Assembly: GCA_020630305.1 (NCBI GenBank)
Contig: JAHDBQ010000024.1
Coordinates: forward strand, 1-8,646
Length of the DNA: 8,646 nucleotides
Reading direction: 5' to 3'
Source of the DNA: Alphaproteobacteria bacterium
Lineage (GTDB): Bacteria; Pseudomonadota; Alphaproteobacteria; Rickettsiales; Rickettsiaceae
Under the pieces are notes generated by a model. It was not told the DNA's origin. It saw nothing but the letters and a program-made list of their open reading frames with translations, and did no database searches. Positions 1-8,646 of the stretch are shown here, piece after piece. A program made the translations under genes and the position numbers. The stretch's first letter is position 1. Each line of letters opens with the position of its first letter.

Positions 1-134
1 AATTTGATAATGCAGATCTTTCTAAAACCAAACTACAAAATTTAGATTTTGGTAGATCATTCATCAGTGGCATTAAAATAGAAAATGCTAGCTTAGTTGA
101 AGTAAAAGGCCTGCAGCATGTGCTGAAGAAGTAA
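1..134 (+). CDS. Pentapeptide-repeat protein, C-terminal fragment
   Basis: An open frame enters from the left edge (first whole codon at position 3) and stops at TAA 132-134, giving the last 43 residues of a protein. The visible part shows a five-residue periodicity with small or polar residues flanking a central L, F or I: ADLSK, TKLQN, LDFGR, SFISG, IKIEN, ASLVE. It then leaves the repeat with VKGLQHVLKK. This is the pattern of a pentapeptide-repeat right-handed quadrilateral beta-helix and its C-terminal cap. Members of this family include gyrase-protecting DNA mimics, secreted effectors and many proteins of unknown role, so no function can be assigned from the tail alone. It faces acpP tail to tail across 187 bp and is unlikely to belong to that transcript. 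I see no clear terminator after it. The start, total length and any other domains lie outside the window. Confidence 0.65.
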   Translation, partial: FDNADLSKTKLQNLDFGRSFISGIKIENASLVEVKGLQHVLKK

Positions 135-321
135 AAATAATAGGTTTTATCAACTATTCTGATATTTAAAGCTTATTTGGAGGTTGCCTGAAGAAACATG
201 TGCATCCTAAAGCATAATGTTTTTAGTAGAGTTAGTAGTAGAGGTGTAATATAGCAAACATACCATCAACTTTTAGGTAATGAATATGCTTGCTGAATAA
301 AATTTTAAGCTTTTAAGTCTC

Positions 322-564
322 TTAAGAATTTGTGTTTTTCTCAACGTAAGAAATTGCATCTGCAACTGTTGCAATTTTTGTCGCTTCTTCGTCAGGGATG
401 TCGCAGCCAACTGCAGCTTCAATTGCCATCATTAGCTCTACTAAGTCTAAACTATCAGCACCAAGATCATCTACAAATTTAGACTCAGGTGAGATGTTGC
501 TCTCTTCTATTCTTAAAGTTTCAGCAACAGTTTTGATAATTTTTTGTTCTAGATTATCGCTCAT
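322..564 (-). CDS. acpP: Acyl carrier protein
   Basis: An 80-residue acidic protein of standard ACP length. It carries growing acyl chains on a 4'-phosphopantetheine arm during type II fatty acid synthesis in the cytoplasm. The attachment site is in [15 protein letters not shown], with the modified serine at residue 38 in the invariant DSL. The helix III region, [19 protein letters not shown], also matches the family. The ATG is preceded by AAGAGG about 9 bp upstream (complement of 574-579). A perfect TATAAT at 595-600 suggests the gene has its own promoter. fabG lies upstream on the same strand but 327 bp away, a wide gap for a pair that is often close. No fabF follows: the next sequence is a 187-bp gap and then an opposing pentapeptide-repeat gene. 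Nothing in the protein looks damaged. Confidence 0.97.
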   Translation of the reverse strand: MSDNLEQKIIKTVAETLRIEESNISPESKFVDDLGADSLDLVELMMAIEAAVGCDIPDEEATKIATVADAISYVEKNTNS

Positions 565-891
565 ATTATAAATCCTCTTTTTAAAAATACTTAAATTATA
601 GAGTCTCTAAATAATAACATATATTAACTATATACACTACCTTTATCATACTCTTTTGTAGCTATGTTAGTTATATAAAGATTGATATGCGTCATATTTG
701 CACAAATACTAATTTTTAACTTTCTAAACTAAGCTATATTATTAATCTGAATTATTTGTTTGTTATTTGCAATCTTGCTTCAAACCCTGATCAGGATTTT
801 AGATAGTTTGCCACATACAAAATTCAGGCTAATTATAAATTTACATCCTTTTACCATATATTTTTTACCTTGGCCAGCAAAAAATACAAAA
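565..891. other. 327-bp spacer between fabG and acpP
   Basis: No gene of convincing size is present on either strand. The acpP side holds the candidate -10 at 595-600 and the acpP ribosome site. In the middle is a perfect 10-bp palindrome, CCTGATCAGG, at 786-795; its 3-bp arms around GATC are too short for a terminator. Next to fabG, the - strand of 861-884 can form a weak U/A-rich hairpin with G-U pairs but lacks a following U tract, so it is not a clear terminator. One 25-codon ATG-started frame on the - strand (780-857) is too short and unsupported to call. Confidence 0.5.
595..600 (-). promoter_or_regulatory. Candidate -10 element of the acpP promoter
   Basis: On the - strand this reads TATAAT, a perfect sigma-70 -10 hexamer, about 30 bp before the acpP ATG. 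That would give a 5' leader of roughly 20-25 nt containing the ribosome site. No good TTGACA-like -35 stands 16-18 bp upstream. The hexamer is also less informative than usual in such AT-rich sequence. The long gap from fabG makes a local promoter likely. Confidence 0.4.
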
Positions 892-1617
892 TTATACCAT
901 TAGCATTCCACCATTAACATGAATAGTTTGTCCTGTAATGTACGAAGCAGCTTGGCTTGCAAGGTAACAAGCGGCTCCTGCAATATCTTCTGGCTTACCA
1001 AATATTTTCGTTGGAATTTTTTGCATGATAGCTTCTTTTTGCGCATCAGATAATTTATCCGTCATGTTTGATGTAATAAATCCAGGAGCGATGCTGTTAA
1101 CTGTAATGCCTCTGCTAGCGCACTCAAGCGCAAGTGATTTGCTCATACCGATCAGTCCCGCTTTGGATGCGCAGTAATTTGCTTGCCCTGCATTGCCTGA
1201 CGTACCAACAACAGAAGAAATATTGATTATTCTTCCATACCTTGCGCGCATCATTTTCTTAATAGCTTCTTTATTGAGTATGAAATTAGCTTTTAAATTG
1301 ACATCGATTACATCTTCGAAGTCTTGTTCGTTCATTTTAATTGCCAGCGTGTCTTTTGTGATGCCAGCATTGCAAACTAGGATGTCAAGCTTCTCAATAT
1401 CTTCAAGCAAAGCTGCGCGCTGATCTTTGCTTGAGAGGTCGCATTGCTTGATGGTGTAATTATCGCCAAGCTCTGTTCCTAGCTTTTCAAGCTTTTCTAT
1501 GTTACTTCCACTAATAAAAACATGGGCGCCAAGTTCGTGCATTTTCTTAGTAATGGCTACGCCAATACCACCAGACGCGCCAGTAATTAGCGCGTTATTT
1601 CCTGTTAGGTCTATCAT
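892..1617 (-). CDS. fabG: 3-oxoacyl-[acyl-carrier-protein] reductase FabG
   Basis: A 241-residue short-chain dehydrogenase/reductase of normal FabG length. FabG reduces 3-oxoacyl-ACP to (3R)-hydroxyacyl-ACP with NADPH, the first reduction of each fatty acid elongation cycle, in the cytoplasm. The N-terminal Rossmann motif is TGASGGIG (12-19) and NAG is at 83-85. The catalytic tetrad is visible as N107, S135 (NISSVVG), Y148 and K152 (YCASK). The C-terminus, ITGQTIHVNGGMLMV, is the usual FabG ending. The ATG begins 5 bp after the recA stop, with only a purine-rich AAAGAAGAAG inside the recA end as ribosome site, so it is probably translated by coupling to recA on a shared transcript. SDR enzymes are a large family, but the length, the ending and the nearby acpP make FabG the best call. 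Confidence 0.95.
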   Translation of the reverse strand: MIDLTGNNALITGASGGIGVAITKKMHELGAHVFISGSNIEKLEKLGTELGDNYTIKQCDLSSKDQRAALLEDIEKLDILVCNAGITKDTLAIKMNEQDFEDVIDVNLKANFILNKEAIKKMMRARYGRIINISSVVGTSGNAGQANYCASKAGLIGMSKSLALECASRGITVNSIAPGFITSNMTDKLSDAQKEAIMQKIPTKIFGKPEDIAGAACYLASQAASYITGQTIHVNGGMLMV

Positions 1618-1622
1618 TTGAT

Positions 1623-2642
1623 TTATGCTTCTTCTTTTTCGTCAGCCGCAAAAAGATCACTACTATTAAGCAGTAAGTCTTTAATTTTTTCTTCTAGAAT
1701 ATTTGCAGCTTCAGGATTGTCCCTTAAATATTGCTTAGCATTTTCTCTGCCTTGACCAATTCTCACGCCATTATAAGAGAACCATGAGCCTGATTTCTCG
1801 ACCATTTCATGCTTAACGCCAAGGTCAATCAGTTCGCCAAGCTTTGAAATACCTTCGCCGTACATGATGTCAAAGTCAACAACTCTAAATGGAGGAGAAA
1901 CTTTATTTTTCACCACTTTAACTCTTGTTTGGTTTCCGATAACTTCGTCCTTGTCTTTAATAGCGCCAACTCTTCTAATATCTAATCTCACAGAAGCGTA
2001 GAATTTTAGAGCATTACCACCAGTAGTAGTTTCTGGATTACCGAACATCACGCCAATTTTCATTCTGATTTGGTTAATGAAAATAATTGTGCAGTTGGTT
2101 CTTGAAGTTGAAGCAGTAAGCTTTCTAAGTGCTTGGCTCATAAGGCGCGCCTGCAGTCCCATGTGTGAGTCTCCCATTTCACCGTCAATCTCTGCTTTTG
2201 GAACAAGCGCTGCTACACTATCTATTATTAGTAGATCAACAGCGCCGGATCGAACTAGAGTATCAGTGATTTCTAGCGCCTGCTCACCAGTATCCGGCTG
2301 AGATATGATCAGATCATCAATATTTACGCCAAGCTTCTTTGCATAAACAGGGTCAAGTGCGTGCTCAGCATCAATGAATGCACAGGTTCCGCCTTGCTTT
2401 TGGGCCTCAGCTATCGCGTGCAAAGTAAGAGTTGTTTTACCTGAGCTCTCTGGCCCAAAGATTTCGATGATCCTACCTTTTGGTAAGCCGCCAATGCCAA
2501 GCGCAACGTCAAGCCCCACTGAGCCTGTAGGTATGGCTTCGATATTTGCTTCTTGGCGCTGACCAAGTTTCATTACAGAGCCCTTACCGTAGCTTTTTTC
2601 AATTTGGCTTAGCGCTGCCGCTAATGCTTTTTCTTTTTCCAT
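1623..2642 (-). CDS. recA: Recombinase RecA
   Basis: A 339-residue RecA of usual bacterial length. RecA is the ATP-dependent filament-forming strand-exchange protein of homologous recombination and repair. The N-terminal polymerisation helix is followed by Walker A GPESSGKT (63-70), the catalytic glutamate E93 in DAEHALD, and Walker B LLIID (137-141). DNA-binding loop L1 lies around [13 protein letters not shown] (155-167). Loop L2 spans about 197-214 and includes [12 protein letters not shown]. The C-terminus is acidic (ADEKEEA), as in other RecA proteins, where the tail modulates DNA binding. The ATG has AAGGAA four bases upstream. fabG follows after 5 bp, probably on the same transcript. 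The upstream 148 bp contains no GTTC or GAAC half-site, so the alphaproteobacterial LexA operator (GTTC-N7-GTTC) is absent and SOS control through LexA is unlikely. Confidence 0.99.
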   Translation of the reverse strand: MEKEKALAAALSQIEKSYGKGSVMKLGQRQEANIEAIPTGSVGLDVALGIGGLPKGRIIEIFGPESSGKTTLTLHAIAEAQKQGGTCAFIDAEHALDPVYAKKLGVNIDDLIISQPDTGEQALEITDTLVRSGAVDLLIIDSVAALVPKAEIDGEMGDSHMGLQARLMSQALRKLTASTSRTNCTIIFINQIRMKIGVMFGNPETTTGGNALKFYASVRLDIRRVGAIKDKDEVIGNQTRVKVVKNKVSPPFRVVDFDIMYGEGISKLGELIDLGVKHEMVEKSGSWFSYNGVRIGQGRENAKQYLRDNPEAANILEEKIKDLLLNSSDLFAADEKEEA

Positions 2643-2663
2643 AAGTTTCCTTGTGTGAAATTG

Positions 2664-2669
2664 ATTATA
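2664..2669 (-). promoter_or_regulatory. Candidate -10 element of the recA(-fabG) promoter
   Basis: TATAAT on the - strand, about 22 bp before the recA ATG, placed to give a leader of about 15 nt that contains AAGGAA. The -35 position shows no TTGACA-like hexamer at 16-18 bp, so the assignment rests on one perfect hexamer and its position in the 148-bp iscX-recA gap. The background is AT-rich, so a chance match is possible. Confidence 0.35.
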
Positions 2670-2790
2670 AATAAAATACTACTAACACTATACATTGCAT
2701 TTTTTATAAAATCTAGTTAAAAACTTGATTAATGTACGAAGGATGTTTTAATTAGATAATTTTTGTATCAAATTGGTTAAATTTTATTGC

Positions 2791-2988
2791 TTATTCGCCT
2801 CTAAGCTCCAGCCAATTTTCTATTATTTGTTTAAGGATAGAATCATCCACTTCTATTTCGTGATCTTCGAATTGACTAAGCGAATATACCATCTCTTTTA
2901 GATATGGCAGGTTATATTCAGGAATTTCTTCTTCTGAATAGGCGTCTTCTAGCGCTTCGGCAATTTCTTCTATATCGTTCCAATGCAT
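2791..2988 (-). CDS. iscX: Fe-S cluster assembly protein IscX
   Basis: A 65-residue, strongly acidic protein matching the IscX (YfhJ) family in length and pattern. It begins MHWNDIEEIAEALEDAY, equivalent to the W-D--EI-EAL-DAY start of E. coli IscX. It continues with a central aspartate/glutamate-rich stretch and ends in ILKQIIENWLELRGE, like the family's I--I---WL-E ending. In E. coli IscX binds iron and IscS and modulates the rate of Fe-S cluster assembly. The ATG has AGAGGA only about three bases upstream, a short but usable spacing, and this start reproduces the family N-terminus. No other isc gene is in the window: recA follows after 148 bp and nadC is divergent. The Fur-like sequence at 3125-3143 sits about 140 bp upstream and is shared with nadC. 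Confidence 0.9.
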   Translation of the reverse strand: MHWNDIEEIAEALEDAYSEEEIPEYNLPYLKEMVYSLSQFEDHEIEVDDSILKQIIENWLELRGE

Positions 2989-3124
2989 TGTTCCTCTCTA
3001 TATTTAAAACGCACAAAAAATAATATTTGTTTAAAAAAACCCTTCTAGGACAGAGGATAAATTAAACTAAAAAATATTGCTAGTGAATTTTTTATTTTTC
3101 ATCAAAAAAATTAAAAGCATAAAA

Positions 3125-3143
3125 TATAATGATAATTATTTAT
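3125..3143. promoter_or_regulatory. Fur-box-like sequence between iscX and nadC
   Basis: By eye, the 19 bases TATAATGATAATTATTTAT match 14 of 19 positions of the classical Fur box GATAATGATAATCATTATC, including an unbroken 11-base run ATAATGATAAT. The core ATAATTAT (3132-3139) is palindromic. It lies in the 227-bp divergent region, upstream of both iscX and the nadC promoter. Iron control of an Fe-S assembly gene would make sense. The consensus is itself AT-rich, so a chance match in this genome is a real possibility, and alphaproteobacteria often use other iron regulators (Irr, RirA, IscR). The same bases also contain a TATAAT at 3125-3130. Confidence 0.3.
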
Positions 3144-3174
3144 TTTGCTACTACCAAGAAAAAAAATAATAGTG

Positions 3175-3180
3175 TATGAT
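3175..3180 (+). promoter_or_regulatory. Candidate -10 element of the nadC-ligA-pepP operon
   Basis: TATGAT matches five of six positions of the -10 consensus and lies about 35 bp before the nadC ATG, leaving a leader of roughly 29 nt that carries GTGGAG at the right distance from the start. The -35 region is poor (CTACCA at 18 bp). It follows a run of eight A residues that could help promoter opening. Confidence 0.4.
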
Positions 3181-3215
3181 TTAATTCATTATAAAAATTA
3201 GAACGTGGAGTTATT

Positions 3216-7825
<4,610 letters not shown>

Positions 7826-7829
7826 AAAA

Positions 7830-7878
7830 ACCATCAAAGGAAATTATATATTCTTTTGATGGTATCTTTATTATTTTT
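7830..7878. terminator. Bidirectional intrinsic terminator between pepP and the DUF805 gene
   Basis: A 13-bp stem (ACCATCAAAGGAA at 7830-7842 with TTCTTTTGATGGT at 7851-7863, one G-T pair) closes an 8-base loop (7843-7850). On the + strand it is followed by a T-rich run (7865-7878), five bases after the pepP stop. On the - strand the stem is followed by a U tract, because A residues fill 7826-7829. It can therefore stop both the nadC operon and the convergent gene, whose stop codon is 29 bp beyond the stem. Confidence 0.85.
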
Positions 7879-7891
7879 GCCGATATGTATC

Positions 7892-8347
7892 TTATTCTGG
7901 CTGCGGTCCGTATTTGTTTTCGCCTTTTGTGCCTGGCCAAAACATAACTATAAGGGACACTGCAATACTCAGTTTTTGAAAGATTGTATCAATTGCCTCT
8001 AAAGTTTCATTATTTATTTCTAAGTTAGTAAATTTTAATGCAGGTATAGATAAATTGAGAGGAAAAGTTAATAAATACCACCATCCGCTCAAGTTAATAT
8101 CATGAAGTCTTCTAATATTGATAGGGATAATTAAAACACATGCAAAAATACATAGCAAAATTATTGTATAATTAGATCCTGAGGATAGTAATTCAATAGA
8201 ATTATCCTCATTAAAAATTACTATATTATATGATGCTAGTACAACACCTATTGCTGTTAAGCATAAAAAATATAATACATTGAATATAATGTAATTTGTA
8301 CGATCTGTTCTGCCTTTGAAGGACATTGATTCTCTAAGATGGTTCAT
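7892..8347 (-). CDS. DUF805 family small integral membrane protein
   Basis: A 151-residue inner-membrane protein of the DUF805 family, whose function is not established. Signature parts are present in order: SFKGRTDRTNYI at the N-terminus (9-20), RRLHDINLSGWWYLL (79-93), and the ending WPGTKGENKYGPQP (137-150). Four hydrophobic segments are visible at about 19-40, 60-77, 88-104 and 122-138. Charged residues between segments two and three suggest a cytoplasmic loop carrying the RRLHD motif. The ATG is preceded by a weak AAGAGA site; this start puts SFKGR at its usual place near the N-terminus. It is a single gene, convergent with pepP. TATACT (complement of 8399-8404) is a possible -10 but has no matching -35. 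There is no sign of damage. Confidence 0.88.
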   Translation of the reverse strand: MNHLRESMSFKGRTDRTNYIIFNVLYFLCLTAIGVVLASYNIVIFNEDNSIELLSSGSNYTIILLCIFACVLIIPINIRRLHDINLSGWWYLLTFPLNLSIPALKFTNLEINNETLEAIDTIFQKLSIAVSLIVMFWPGTKGENKYGPQPE

Positions 8348-8434
8348 AATTCTCTTCTATTTATTTGTAAATGACTGGTAAATTTAAACTATTTCTTAGT
8401 ATAGTGCAAGGAGTTTTTTTTAATCTCTATATCA

Positions 8435-8616
8435 ATCAATGTCAGTTAGATCATGAATATCGCCAATATAGTCTACACGATCTATAGCATAAAATATCAA
8501 ACTATCACTTATTGTAAATGAATGATAGGCTATAGTCTTATATCCATATGCGGCGTTGTTAAATAAATATAGGCATCAAGTTCAAAGCAACATATAATAT
8601 CCTTGTAAACAACAAG
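8435..8616 (-). pseudogene. Possible decayed coding sequence in two - strand frames
   Basis: No intact gene lies in the last 299 bp. On the - strand, an open stretch at 8533-8616 reads ...DIICCFELDAYIYL before TAG. An overlapping stretch one frame away (8435-8575) reads LFNNAAYGYKTIAYHSF, continues through DSLIFYAIDRVDYIGD, and ends at TGA 8432-8434. Joined near 8560, they give a plausible protein tail of about 60 residues rich in aromatic and acidic residues. I do not recognise the family. There is no start codon with a ribosome site. The stretches are short enough to arise by chance in AT-rich sequence, so this is a tentative reading. Confidence 0.2.
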
Positions 8617-8646
8617 TTAGTATAAAAATATTATGGTTATTTGCAA

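Noticed and set aside
135..321. Gap between the pentapeptide-repeat gene and acpP, checked for a tRNA or terminator.
   Set aside because: No cloverleaf, no strong stem with a U tract, and only short chance repeats such as GTAGAGTTAGTAGTAGAG.
780..857. A 25-codon - strand frame after fabG (begins MVKGCKFIIS), small and basic.
   Set aside because: Too short, poor ribosome site, no recognised family and no neighbour that supports it; such frames are expected by chance.
861..884. Hairpin just after the fabG stop on the - strand, as a recA-fabG terminator.
   Set aside because: The stem is six U-A pairs plus G-U pairs and is followed by UAUAUGG, not a U tract; it does not look like a working intrinsic terminator.
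3033..3056. Short GC-containing hairpin followed by seven T on the - strand, upstream of iscX.
   Set aside because: The stem is 4-5 bp with a bulge, and no gene lies upstream on that strand to be terminated; a leader attenuator is possible but unsupported.
8381..8409. TTGCAC/TAAATT pair on the - strand as a DUF805 gene promoter.
   Set aside because: Spacing of 17 is right, but the hexamers match only 3 of 6 and 4 of 6, no better than expected in AT-rich sequence.

Overview
The window looks like chromosomal housekeeping sequence from an AT-rich alphaproteobacterium, probably an obligate intracellular member of the Rickettsiales. Three things point there. The base composition is low in GC. The order recA-fabG followed by acpP is one I recall from Rickettsia (from memory, not checked). 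All the proteins have ordinary alphaproteobacterial family features. De novo NAD synthesis (nadC) argues against Rickettsia itself and fits Anaplasmataceae, Midichloriaceae or related lineages better. The genus cannot be fixed from this window alone.

Layout: (1) 1-134, + strand, is the C-terminal end of a pentapeptide-repeat protein cut by the window edge. (2) 322-2988, - strand, reads iscX, recA, fabG, acpP in transcription order. recA and fabG are 5 bp apart and look like one transcript. iscX and acpP are set off by 148 bp and 327 bp and probably have their own promoters. (3) 2989-3215 is a divergent intergenic region holding a Fur-box-like sequence and the nadC promoter. (4) 3216-7825, + strand, is a tight operon, nadC-ligA-pepP, with a 1-bp gap and then an 11-bp overlap. 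(5) A strong hairpin at 7830-7863 with T-rich flanks on both sides separates this operon from a convergent - strand gene for a small DUF805 membrane protein (7892-8347). (6) 8348-8646 holds no intact gene, but two adjacent - strand frames there read like a decayed coding sequence.

How the genes fit together: AcpP and FabG act in type II fatty acid synthesis. RecA and LigA act in recombination, repair and replication. NadC makes nicotinate mononucleotide, a precursor of the NAD+ that LigA consumes, and the two genes are adjacent and almost certainly co-transcribed. IscX tunes iron-sulfur cluster assembly. PepP trims X-Pro peptides, and the DUF805 protein is an uncharacterised membrane protein. 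I see no mobile element, CRISPR array, tRNA or rRNA, and no convincing new multi-gene system. The points most worth checking are the Fur-like site, the nadC-ligA pairing, the missing fabF after acpP, and the degraded coding sequence at the right edge.
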